DNA from: Hofstenia miamia
Taxonomy: Eukaryota; Xenacoelomorpha; Acoela; Hofsteniidae
DNA length: 23,545 nt
NCBI GenBank assembly: GCA_900660155.1
Contig: CABFPE010000165.1
Location: 1,091,745 to 1,115,289, forward strand
Direction: 5' to 3'
The position numbers and the translations under genes were made by a program. Of the stretch, positions 1 through 9,018 are shown piece by piece (position 1 is the first letter of the stretch; each line of letters begins with the position of its first letter). The notes under the pieces were generated by a model, which saw only the letters and a program-made list of their open reading frames with translations, was not told the origin of the DNA and ran no database searches.

Positions 1-536
1 CGGGTAGAGCTTGGACCGAAATACTGGAAAAGGTGGGCCGAAATTTAACAAATAGAAATGATTGCGGTGCGGTAATACCGCGGTATGCCGCGGTCGCGAT
101 TTACACAATTGCGGTGGCTAGTGGTAGAACTTCAAACGACTTGCGAAGGCATTAAACTTATACATATAAAGTGTTTTGCATTAAGATTTAAAATCTCTAA
201 GTATTGCTCAAGAACTGTTTCTAAATCAAAACTAAGAGATTTCACATGCAAAACATTAAAACAAATTTTTACATATTTCATGTAAAATTTGATACCAGAT
301 ACCTCCCAAATAAAATTGAACAAATGACAAATTCCTGAGAATTTTTCTTTAAGCTGTTCTACGAATGATCTATAATCTTAAAAAATAATTCAGAAATATT
401 TCTTACGAAGATAAAATCGCCATTGTTGCGGCACACCACAGTAAAATTTAAGAAACGGTCATTGCGGTGGTTAGAGTGAAGTTTTTTTCTCTGCGGTGGA
501 AATAATTATACAAAACCTGTGCTACGCTCATCTCTA
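1..536 (-). mobile_element. End of a non-autonomous, hAT-like repeat (partial)
   Basis: The stretch stands out by a recurring GCGGT motif: attgcggtgg occurs at 108-117 and 461-470, with related forms at 61-73, 427-432 and 492-500. Its right edge, read on the minus strand from 536, is TAGAGATGAGCGTAGC. This resembles the (C/T)AGAGATG starts of many hAT-type termini, and a related end is seen at 2304. No matching opposite terminus lies in the window, so the element would run past position 1. No transposase is encoded here; the short ORFs in 85-323 look like chance. Assignment to hAT rests on motif resemblance only. Confidence 0.35.
63..98. repeat. GC-rich palindromic cluster
   Basis: Overlapping inverted repeats are packed here: gcggta-a-taccgc and two CCGCGG palindromes, ending in gcg. 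The composition is far more GC-rich than the surrounding AT-rich DNA. It is probably the subterminal repeat part of the element that ends at 536. Confidence 0.6.
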
Positions 537-701
537 TTACGAAACAGTGCATGCAAGTGAGAGTAAACAGTGAATACTGTTTTTCTCTTTACTCGTGGCT
601 AACAAAAAACGAACTGACGTAATAAATGACTGACATACTATTTATAGTGATACAAATTAAAGCACGAGATTTTTTACAAATGTAAAGTATAAGTATAAGC
701 A
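537..701. other. Spacer with an imperfect hairpin
   Basis: This separates the repeat end at 536 from the stop codon of the RT-RNase H gene. It holds an imperfect hairpin at about 556-597: gagagtaaacagt can pair with actgtttttctcttt. No gene and no long terminal repeat is recognised, so the 3' end of the retroelement cannot be placed. Confidence 0.4.
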
Positions 702-2032
702 CTAAAAATCGAGTTCATTGCTGTTTGGCGGAAGAAATAGGAGAGGCGGAAGTGAGTGAGAGATGAGGCGTGATGGAAAGTCTGCTTCGTTAAGGTGTGA
801 AGGGATCCATCGAATAGAAACTGCTTTGGCTCTTGTCATCATGGTTATAAAGACCGACATGAAATAAGGCAGCGAATTTATCTTCCCTGAGTTAGCGGAT
901 CGTGCCAAAGCCATGTTATCCGTGAAGATCGTGTCGCCATAATTACAAAGAAAAAGTGTGATCGAGAGGGCGTGTGCTTCTTTGTGGAAAATGTTAAGAG
1001 CCGGTGATGTAGTATATGAAAATTGGTAGTTCTCAGGTGTCTGAATGCCTAATGAGAAATCTGAAGCGTCGCAGTACCAGATGCGAGAATTATCAGTATA
1101 AGGGTAAGGATTCCAAGGAATAGTAAAAGAAGCATTGCGAATTAGTAAAGTGGTAAGAATCTGTGCGAAGAGATGTTTAGGAGATTGAGGATTATACAAT
1201 GGAGTTATTATATTATATGTTCCTATTATGGGCCAAATAAATGAAAGGTGCCCTAAGACTATCTGGCGTTGTTTTTCTGAAAGAGAGGCAATGTGTAATT
1301 CCGCTATAAGCTTGGTAATAAAAATGCGTTCAGGGGTCGCGGATATAGATGATTCAGCTAGATTGAGATTAAATCCTAAGAATGAAATAGAGGGAGCAAT
1401 TGTAGATGTAATGTCAACTTGTATACATTTTACTCCTAAGGCATCTAAACGACGGTGCCATTTTCTGATGCGTTTGAGATATTTTGGTAGAACAATAATA
1501 ATGAAGTTGTCTACGTGAGCCCAAGAAGCGTGAACGAATGAGCGAATAGGTTTGAGAAGATAGTTTGATAGTAACTGACATGGGGCGCAGAATAAGATAA
1601 GCCCATTGGGGCTTTGATAAATTCGTATCGGATGCCATTGTGGGCAAGGAAGGTAGTCTTAAAACGATCTGAAGGACGGATGTCAAGATGATAGTAGGCA
1701 TTCTTAAGGTCGAATGTTATGGCGACATGGTCAACTGTAGGCGGGAAACGTCTAATAATTTTGAGAAAGGAAGGAGCGTAATACTTAAGTGGTTTAGTAA
1801 GTGGAGTTAGGTGTGAGTAGTCAATGACCATTCTAAATTTTGACGTATTTTTAGGCACAAAGAAAGCGCGAGACACTATGGGAGACCTACGCGGAGCAAT
1901 TTGGATTATACCGGCTCTTAAATGCGCGTCTAAAATTGAATTGGCGTGTTGAAGTTTAAGATTATCGGTAATGCGTGACGGTTTCTTAACTACATGGGCC
2001 CTAAATTCCCTAAGTGATATATGTATTTCCAT
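702..2032 (-). pseudogene. Reverse transcriptase-RNase H gene of a retroelement, frameshifted
   Basis: This gene copies RNA into DNA and degrades the RNA strand. The first frame (ATG at 2032) shows RT fingers and palm: VPKNTSKFRMVIDYSHL, then FDLKNAYYHLDI with the first catalytic Asp, then KAPMGLSYSA. At 1586/1587 one G is missing compared with the second copy at 2389-2974, and the reading shifts. The next frame is open down to 702. It gives the catalytic box HVDN (1506-1517) where YxDD is usual, then connection sequence, then an RNase H domain. In the part starting at 1199, the RNase H acids are Asp44 (YCDAS), Glu74 (HKEA), Asp94 (FTDN) and Asp140 (NEADFPSR). No protease, integrase, tyrosine recombinase or terminal repeat is seen. 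Family is unresolved: Ty3-like, DIRS-like and pararetrovirus-like RT-RNase H remain possible. Weak coding-like stretches upstream (2033-2180) may be lost polyprotein sequence. Confidence 0.88.
1384..1968. repeat. 585-bp duplicated segment, copy 1
   Basis: Read side by side, this segment matches 2389-2974 base for base except for one missing G (tggggcgcag here, tggggcggcag there). It covers the RT palm region of the gene at 702-2032. This copy has the frameshift. Confidence 0.95.
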
Positions 2033-2220
2033 GTGTTGAATATTGAAGTTTTAGTTTAGTGTCATATACTCTTCTAAATGCGCACCTAAGATCTTCAATT
2101 TCAGTGTGTAGGTTCTATTTCTAACATACCAAATTTATGTACAGTAACCCGGAAAATTGGAGTTGGAGGAAACTTTTTGACAAGTATTTTAAAAATAAAC
2201 CCACGATGGGCCAAATTGGA
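2033..2220 (-). other. Possible decayed upstream polyprotein sequence
   Basis: On the minus strand two short open stretches in different frames lead towards the RT start. One reads FRVTVHKFGMLEIEPTH and the next EIEDLRCAFRRVYDTKLKLQ. They are joined only by frame changes and stops. They look coding-like and stand where a retroelement polyprotein would continue. They may equally belong to the non-coding end of the hAT-like segment at 2221-2304. Confidence 0.25.
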
Positions 2221-2304
2221 CTTAATTAAAATGGGCGGGCCGGCCTAAAGTTTGCGGGCCCCGACTGGGCTTGAGCCTGAATTTTCAGTCTATGTCCATC
2301 TCTG
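2221..2304 (-). mobile_element. GC-rich hAT-like terminus
   Basis: Read on the minus strand from 2304 the sequence starts CAGAGATGGACATAGACTG. It continues into a run rich in GGCC and GGGCC. A start of CAGAGATG followed by GGGC-rich sequence is typical of several hAT termini. The partner end (CAGAGATGGACA on the plus strand at lower coordinates) was not found, so the extent is unknown. The retroelement at 702-2032 may have inserted into this element, or the two may simply abut. Confidence 0.35.
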
Positions 2305-2310
2305 TTCGAG

Positions 2311-2388
2311 TGTCAAGGGGTCACTGTTCGTATGAGTTCGAAATTTGCATGATATTTTAAAAATCTTTTGCATTAGATGTTCAATTTT
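2311..2388 (+). repeat. Diverged flanking repeat, left copy
   Basis: This segment begins gtgtcaaggggtcactgttc and contains gagttcgaaatttgc. It resembles 2981-3059 (gtgtcaggggctctctgttt, gagttagaaatttgc) at roughly four bases in five by eye. The pair brackets the second RT copy directly. Confidence 0.65.
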
Positions 2389-2974
2389 GAAATAGAGGGA
2401 GCAATTGTAGATGTAATGTCAACTTGTATACATTTTACTCCTAAGGCATCTAAACGACGGTGCCATTTTCTGATGCGTTTGAGATATTTTGGTAGAACAA
2501 TAATAATGAAGTTGTCTACGTGAGCCCAAGAAGCGTGAACGAATGAGCGAATAGGTTTGAGAAGATAGTTTGATAGTAACTGACATGGGGCGGCAGAATA
2601 AGATAAGCCCATTGGGGCTTTGATAAATTCGTATCGGATGCCATTGTGGGCAAGGAAGGTAGTCTTAAAACGATCTGAAGGACGGATGTCAAGATGATAG
2701 TAGGCATTCTTAAGGTCGAATGTTATGGCGACATGGTCAACTGTAGGCGGGAAACGTCTAATAATTTTGAGAAAGGAAGGAGCGTAATACTTAAGTGGTT
2801 TAGTAAGTGGAGTTAGGTGTGAGTAGTCAATGACCATTCTAAATTTTGACGTATTTTTAGGCACAAAGAAAGCGCGAGACACTATGGGAGACCTACGCGG
2901 AGCAATTTGGATTATACCGGCTCTTAAATGCGCGTCTAAAATTGAATTGGCGTGTTGAAGTTTAAGATTATCGG
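2373..2974 (-). pseudogene. Second, truncated copy of the reverse transcriptase
   Basis: This is an RT fragment nearly identical to part of the gene at 702-2032. Here the frame is uninterrupted from the left fingers (AHLRAGIIQIAPRRSP), through FDLKNAYYHLDI and SYSAAPCQLL, to HVDNFIIIV (box at 2511-2522). This shows the unshifted reading around the place where copy 1 lost a G. The copy lacks the N-terminal part and all of RNase H; its open frame ends a few codons past the junction at 2389. Its other end coincides with the single unknown base at 2975. It may be a true recent duplication or an assembly artefact. Confidence 0.85.
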
Positions 2975-2975
2975 N
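2975..2975. other. Single unknown base (N) at the duplication edge
   Basis: One N sits exactly where the identity between the two RT copies ends. Such a base often marks a join or a disputed position in an assembly. Confidence 0.9.
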
Positions 2976-2980
2976 TGCGT

Positions 2981-3059
2981 GTGTCAGGGGCTCTCTGTTT
3001 GTGTGAGTTAGAAATTTGCAATATTTTTAAAAAATTTTTTGCATTATATTTTCATTTTA
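2981..3059 (+). repeat. Diverged flanking repeat, right copy
   Basis: This is the partner of 2311-2388. It ends in an A-run (3057-3069). The pair is too diverged to be two alleles of one locus. Confidence 0.6.
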
Positions 3060-3069
3060 AAAAAAAAAA

Positions 3070-4099
3070 CACATATTAAAAAAATACTTCAATTTTTTAT
3101 ACCATGCAGAGCCTCGGATTTTTGGTACCAAGAAATATAAATAAATTGCGAAAAACCCAACCCTTTTTAAACTCCTCAATCGCACTTTGGAAGGCAACGT
3201 ATCTATGCTCAGGTACGCAAATTTAAATATCCCATTAACGAATTTCAAGATTCAACGATTTAGTGGTTAAAATTTTGAATTTGTACGAATTAAACATGTG
3301 ATTCACATACAAATTTTGCAGTGTGTCACGCATTTATTCATTTTGTTCATTTTAAAATATTTTTTCGGTGTATATATTATATTCCTTGATGCGTTGCTGT
3401 GGGAATTACCTGTAGAATACTCGCAGTGTTGTAGGGTATCGGTGAAAGTTCGGTACTTACCATTGTATGATGAAAGCTGTAAATGTTTCTCTTGAATAAT
3501 GCAAATGGATGCATTGTATTTACTGCGTATATTGTTGTCAATGTTACTGGGTACATTTACTTCTAGGTTTGACTCTACATAGAGGATTATGTTTTCTTAA
3601 AATCTGTATGCACAAGTAGTTTATATATTTAATGCTATTTAGTTAACCAATGCATAACTGATCAGTCAACTGCATTTGATCCGATTTTTTTGTAAAATAT
3701 CTCTCATGAAGAATTCAAATCCAATTTCATTTAATTTGTATGAGCTATTATTTTTGTCGACGCAATGACTATAGTGATACATAAAATGCAAAATGCATCG
3801 TTTGAAACCATGTCATACATAGGATATGGATTTTATTGCGTTTCCAACAACGTACATTTTTACAAAATTTAGGAGTTTTTTTCAAACTCAACACTTTATA
3901 TTTAGAAGTAATTTTCACACTTTCTTACATTTTGAATTTTGCACTATAAAATTTTTTTGATAAAAAAAAATATCAAGCAGATAAATTGAAATTGTTATAG
4001 ATAGTTAGGCAGTTAATACTAAACTGTTTTAACTCTGACCTACCTCGTGTGCCGTTAAAGTTATGGTCCGTACCATAAACTATTAAATTTTTCAAATAA
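3070..4099. other. AT-rich stretch without recognisable genes
   Basis: Only short ORFs in both strands, with no recognisable motif. A small inverted repeat, tatggt-ccgt-accata, lies near 4060-4077. I see no gene, RNA gene or clear repeat here. Confidence 0.5.
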
Positions 4100-4414
4100 T
4101 GTCAGGCCATCTACAGTAGAATATCTCATTCCTACAAGAAAAACGACTACTGCTTTAAAAAGATTCGGAATTTCGATTCACTTCTTTCAATTTCTGAATT
4201 GTTGATGCCATCAGAAGAGGCCTTAATTTTCAAAAATGTATTTATTGTTAGTGAAGATATTGAAAGAGGCTTTTCAGTTCTTAAGTTCTCAAAGATTGAA
4301 TTTGTAAAGCAACACATGATAGTTTCCTTTAGCAATCTCGAGCAACAAAAGTTTTTGTTTGACTTTTTCAGTAAAAGTGATACAGAATTTGATGGTATTT
4401 ATTGGGAAATTTAA
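4100..4414 (+). pseudogene. Probable hAT transposase C-terminal (dimerization) remnant
   Basis: The frame is open from 4100 and ends at the stop near 4414. It contains VSEDIERGFSVLKFS followed by SFSNLEQQKFLFDFF. The hAT dimerization domain typically carries a D/E-x-E-R-S/G-F-S block followed by a helix with an NLE-like segment, and this order is kept. A stop lies just upstream at 4097-4099 and no N-terminal BED finger or catalytic region is visible, so this is at most the last part of a transposase. Just after the stop is a perfect small hairpin (4427-4441, ccgaat-aaa-attcgg), then cccctag, which could belong to the element's end. It differs clearly from the hAT relic at 14411-14712 and would be another lineage. 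A chance ORF is possible. Confidence 0.45.
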
Positions 4415-6210
4415 GCAAATTTTTGACCGAATAAAATTCGGCCCCTAGTCATATTTCACTGTCGCACTCAAACTATTTGGCAATCTACAGAGAAAAGTTG
4501 CTTTGTTTGGAAGACTTGTTATATTAGCTGTCTGTTGGAAGAATATCAAACGTTTGTTCATTTCTAAAAATACCATTCATGTCATAAAATGAGTTATAAC
4601 TAATGGCATACCATGAATAACGATTGCAATATTATACCCTGGAATTTACTCCGCATATCGATATTCTTCGCTTATGCATATTAATTATTGTGCTGCTTAG
4701 AATCGCGTAAACATTCTTCTTATTTTGAAATTATTAGCTTTAACCCTCTTCTGCATATCATTGCTATATAGAGTTTTATTTTTTTAAACAAAACGACATT
4801 TTACTGACTTGTATACTTTAGGCATGTAACAATATAGTAAATAATTGTTACCAAGTGAATTTTTCTAATTATCTAAAAAATATTGTATTTATGTGCTTTG
4901 GGATTCCTATATACTCAGAATTTCTATGCTGTATATTTACAACATATTCATGTAGAACAGGATTTAGTTTGTTAACAGCTATTTAAAAGTTGCGACTGAT
5001 ATCTGGTTGTTCTTAGATTCACACAAATAAACTTCCCGATTTGGACTGTTTCTCAGTCCCTACCATACAAACATTGGAAAATGCGTTTTTCATTGAAATT
5101 AAGCCGCTAACTACTTTTAGAAAATTTATATTTTCGAATCCCCTATGGCAAAGTTTCTATTAAATTTCGAAAGTGGACATATTTTTAAATGTAAATCACA
5201 ATATAAAAATGATGATGTGCTGAATGTTTTTTTTCATCAAGCCACATTTTTTCATTTTGCTTTATAGCAATTTAAAAAACTCATTAATGCTTAGAATTAT
5301 GCCAATGAATTGGTAAACGATCACTTTAATGCAGCTCTTCTATTCATAAATATTTTACTAGTATCTTTGTCGAATAACATGCCTCCTTATTGATGCAAAG
5401 TCCGAGTGTATCTTAATAATCTGCTGCAAAAAACAGCACGTTTCTTTTTTATTGTACGTTAATGAAACAATAGTACGAACTCAAATTAGATAGTAACGAC
5501 GTCAGCAATTATATGATTCAGGCCAGTTTAGAAACGGAACAGATTTATAGCAAAGCATATTATATTAAATAAAAAGCTCTTTTAAGGTACATCGTTTCAC
5601 ATTAAGAACCGAACATTGCAATTGTCTGCTAGAGGAACGAATACCATAGCTCAGAATGTGGAAAATCTTTTGTACGCAGGTGCGCTTATTTTTTGCTAAG
5701 AATATTTTCTTGCATTTGACATACTGATGATGGCTTTCTGACCCTATTCGACTAGACTCATGCAAAATGTGATTAGAAGTGTCGACATTTGCCAATCTTT
5801 GAAAAATCAGAACGGGATCGCCTATTATGTAAAGCGATTGATGTTGACCTATGAAATTCAAGCTGCTATCAAACCACCTGAATCAACCAAGGAGCTCTGA
5901 AGCCAACCCCGCATAAACTTCTATCGAATTTATAAGTTAAGGCTAAGACTGTTTCTGCACGCCTATAAAATTAGTTCTTTGCATTTTTCTATTTTTTCTT
6001 CAGTCATACTTAGAATAAAAAATCATTCTAAATGTATTAAGTGTAAAGAAGACTTATAATTTGCCTAAATATAATTGATTATATTTCACCTAAACCGAAT
6101 TGCTTCAATTATCATCTGATTAGTTATTTTTCTTAAACCCATGCTCGTATTAACACTGTTTGTGAAGCAGCAATAATTCTGATTTACGCTATTTAAAAAC
6201 AACGATGTTA
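4415..6210. other. Intergenic stretch, no supported gene
   Basis: The stretch is mostly AT-rich. The part at about 5565-5930 is richer in GC and is open on the minus strand for about 100 codons (stop at 5565) and on the plus strand for about 50 codons. Neither reading shows a motif I recognise. It may be an old transposon fragment. Confidence 0.4.
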
Positions 6211-6493
6211 AAACCGGATGTTACACGATGGGCTTTGTCCCGGGGTATGTTAAGTGCTCTTTGGCATGGTACAAGATGAACTCATGTCCCGGCACATGCT
6301 CCGAAAGTAATTAATTTGCATTTATCTTGCGCGGGAACAGATGCTGCACGGAGTGTTTTAACCTAGCACAAAAGCCCATCTTGTGGCACCCCCTTTATTT
6401 CGCACGAAGAGAACCTATTAACTGCTGCACGGAATGCATTTACCTTAAGTATTTTTCTTAAGCGGAAAAGCCCATCATGTAACGATCCGCTTT
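6211..6493. mobile_element. MITE-like element with inverted ends and internal repeats
   Basis: The left end (6215-6236, cggatgttacacgatgggct plus tt) is the reverse complement of the right end (6467-6489) apart from one inserted base and one mismatch; pairing seems to continue into aaa outside. The ATGGGCTTT box recurs inside: aaaagcccatcttgtgg at 6370-6386, and a weaker form at 6268-6282 (ggtacaagatgaact). A unit starting tgctgcacgga is repeated directly at 6342 and 6423, each time followed by aaaagcccatc. The element is more GC-rich than its surroundings and encodes no protein. TA is a possible target duplication (6209-6210 and near 6494). Known MITEs have this size and design; which superfamily supplied the transposase cannot be told. 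Confidence 0.6.
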
Positions 6494-6570
6494 ATAGGCC
6501 CCAGTGGAAAAGTGGAAGGCGGCAGACTGCGATTTTGAGGAACCGGATTATTTGACTATCATGCTCCTAA

Positions 6571-7098
6571 ATGAGACTAATGAAGGCAATCCTGAGAAGA
6601 GCATACAAAAGAAGAGTAAAGAAAGTACTACAGAAATCAGCTGGAATAAAAATGGATGAAGGGAGCTGGACAAAGATACAAGTTGAAGCTAAATGGGTAT
6701 ATGGATAGATTGTGCATGGCAAGGGGAGCATAAGCATTGATAATGGCAACATAGAAGCAATCAATTACGATAAACCAGAAGAAGCAAAATGTTGGAAGAA
6801 TGGAAAGATAAGTGACAAGTACATGATGGTGATTGAAGCAAGGAGGCCAGACATAGGAGATAAAGATAAAAGATTTTAAAAATAGACATAGAAGAACCAA
6901 CGGAGAGAATGCAGAAGGCAAAGATAACAATAACACTGAAAAGTATAGAAAGTCAGTAAAAGAAGTAGTTCGTTGAAATTGAAGAAAGTTGGAGTAGATC
7001 TCGTAGTAGTTTGTGCACGAGGAGCTGCAAGCAAGAAACATAAAATGTTGGCCTTCGCAAAGTGGGTAGGCAGGTATTGCAACATGTATCATTGTTAA
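6571..7098 (+). pseudogene. Decayed LINE reverse-transcriptase C-terminal region
   Basis: From an ATG at 6571 one frame is readable to 6877 with a single internal TAG (6706-6708). It starts with a basic stretch (ILRRAYKRRVKKVLQKS) and ends with MMVIEARRPDIGDKDKRF. The reading then continues through two other frames (KIDIEEPTERM, then NNTEKYRKSVKEVV) and returns to the first (KVGVDLVVVCARGAASKK), stopping at 7096. From memory of the family, a group of metazoan non-LTR elements ends with this order: an R-R-V-x-x-x-L block, then EARRPDI, an acidic IDxAxP segment, an EKYxxL segment and a V-I-G-A-L-G-like tail. The distance between the first two blocks is short, suggesting an internal deletion. 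The RT core is absent. The long minus-strand ORF over 6637-7128 is its shadow. Confidence 0.6.
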
Positions 7099-7292
7099 AA
7101 ACAACCCGAGTCTTGATGAATGGCCCAATCATTTCTCGAAACAACGAATTTCCGGAATTAGTAGGGCTTTTATTTTTTACCTATAAATGCAAGCTTTGAC
7201 TTCACAAAATTGACAATATTTACTCAAAAATTCCATTTTTAATATTTTTTTAACTCAAAATTTAAAATGATTTGGCTCTAATTTGTTATTTG

Positions 7293-7331
<39 letters not shown>

Positions 7332-8345
7332 CCGCAATATCATATTCTGACGATGACCCATAAGTGGTTGAAATGCATCAATAAGTGCTTATAGATTAAA
7401 TGAATTTATATAGCATATCTCGAAATATATATATATATATATATATCAAAACTACAAAGTTAGTTGTAGTACACCATTGCTATATCAATTAAATGAAATT
7501 TTGGATTCCTATGTAAAATGGAATTGTTTTGTAAATTTTGTCTCACTGCTGAAAACTGCCCTATAGTTATATCAAATATGAATGCATATTATTGAATATT
7601 AGTTTATTGAAAATGGAATTTTAAACCGGTCCATGGTACAATGTTAAACATCATTAGTGTATTAAAAAATTAAGTATATAAATAGCTTATGCAATGGACC
7701 TTTCGACTTCGAGCATTAATTAAAAAATTTCAGTTTCATAACTATAATTTTTGCATTCGCGAAAAATAAATGCACCCTAATCCGAATGGGCACATTTTCT
7801 AAATCTATTTTCTAAGAACAAATCTGTAATAGCTCGTTTTTGTGAAAGTATTTCCGACAACATTTTCTGCGCAGTCATATAATTGTAACTGCATTATTAA
7901 TAAAATTTTCTTCTTAAGAAATTTCGTAATTTTCCTAAGCTGCTATATACTATGCTTCCAACAAAAATGTTTCGAGTTTTCGATACAGCAAGAATTGAAA
8001 TGTGGGATTGCACACAATTTTGCGGTATCGGTAGACCGTCTGCCCCTATTATCCGTTAGCAACTGTCTAACAATCACGTTCTTATTTGAATGAAAATTCT
8101 TGTATTTATAGTCAACAGTTGCAATTGATAAATGAGACGTAATTTTGGAATGGATAGTGACCAATATAACAGCAACTGATAATGTGAATGTTTGGAATAT
8201 TTTTTTCCGTGGTTTAAGATAAGGTATTTTGGAAAACGTAAGAAATTTCTTTAGATTAAGAGTGCAATTACAAAGAAAAGCTAAGTAGCACTCAAAATAT
8301 TGTCATAAAAAATTCTAAAAAAGAGCTTACACACTTTGAAAATAA
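7099..8345. other. Intergenic stretch with two TA microsatellites
   Basis: This holds (TA)n runs at 7294-7328 and 7425-7446. ORFs on both strands near 7842-8164 overlap one another and show no recognisable domain. Nothing else is supported. Confidence 0.5.
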
Positions 8346-8355
8346 AATTAAGGCC

Positions 8356-8379
8356 AACCCAATATATTGGAATTGGGTT
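8356..8379. repeat. Short inverted repeat, possible mariner-like end
   Basis: aacccaat (8356-8363) and attgggtt (8372-8379) form an 8-bp stem. On the minus strand the left arm reads TTGGGTTGGCC next to TA, which resembles some mariner termini. No partner terminus was found. Confidence 0.25.
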
Positions 8380-8899
8380 TTTCTTTATTGTTTAACAATT
8401 TTAATCAGAATACGTCTAAAATACAGAATGTAGCATAAAAATCTAGACCTAAGTCTAAAGAGAAATAACCAATGTGTCCATTATTATCTCTACTGCTTTA
8501 GTCGCGGCAAAACTATAAGAATAATGCAAATTTGTCATTTTTACAAAATATTCATTACGTTTGTCTATTTTGACATTCATTATGATCTCGGCTAGTGAAT
8601 AATATATTTTTATATAAAACCGACTACACCAGCACATCTCTAATACATCAACAATGTCAACAAAAAGCTAGTTTGAATTTTTGCGTGAACAATTGAGAAA
8701 TTTCTAGGATATAGTTCAGGCCGAATTAAATTTGAAGATATTAAAAATTTGATAAGCAAATGCTTTATAGTTTTATAACTATAAGATTGTAGGTGCGCTT
8801 AATTCACTTTTTCAAACAAGTTGTCATAAAAGAAAAAGTTTCGAAAAATAACTGGCTCAAATCTGCGGGCATAACTAGCGTTGTGTGCAATGCTGAGTT
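8380..8899. other. AT-rich stretch, no gene seen
   Basis: There are only short ORFs in overlapping frames (for example on the minus strand at 8455-8637) and nothing recognisable. Confidence 0.45.
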
Positions 8900-8963
8900 C
8901 CCATTTTTTGCGGTTTAGTTCTTCGGACAANAAGCATGGGTGGTCGAATACTTTTTTCCAGTA

Positions 8964-8966
<3 letters not shown>
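8900..8966 (-). mobile_element. Tc1/mariner-like terminal sequence, isolated
   Basis: Read on the minus strand from 8966 the sequence is CAGTACTGGAAAAAAGTATT followed by CGACCACCC, preceded by TA. Tc1-like elements begin with CAGT(A/G)-type ends flanked by a TA duplication. The adjoining TA array (8967-8994) supplies the TA. No opposite end and no transposase is seen at lower coordinates, so this is a fragment. The left limit is arbitrary; one unknown base lies at 8931. Confidence 0.4.
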
Positions 8967-8997
<31 letters not shown>

Positions 8998-9018
8998 TAT
9001 ACATATATATGTGTATAT
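8967..9018. repeat. TA microsatellite
   Basis: A pure TA run covers 8967-8994 and is followed by a degenerate TA/TG continuation. It makes spurious tyrosine- and isoleucine-rich ORFs in both strands. Confidence 0.9.

Noticed and set aside
4427..4441. Small perfect hairpin as a transcription terminator
   Set aside because: The sequence is eukaryotic, and a 6-bp stem is common by chance in such DNA.
5565..5861. Minus-strand ORF of 98 codons
   Set aside because: No motif recognised, a competing plus-strand reading exists, and this length is possible by chance. Kept only as a GC-richer patch.
6637..7128. Long minus-strand ORF, 163 codons, very hydrophobic
   Set aside because: It is the complement of the purine-rich LINE remnant on the plus strand; its Phe/Leu/Ser richness follows from that composition.
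7842..8164. Overlapping ORFs on both strands
   Set aside because: They shadow each other, have no domain and no splice or promoter support.
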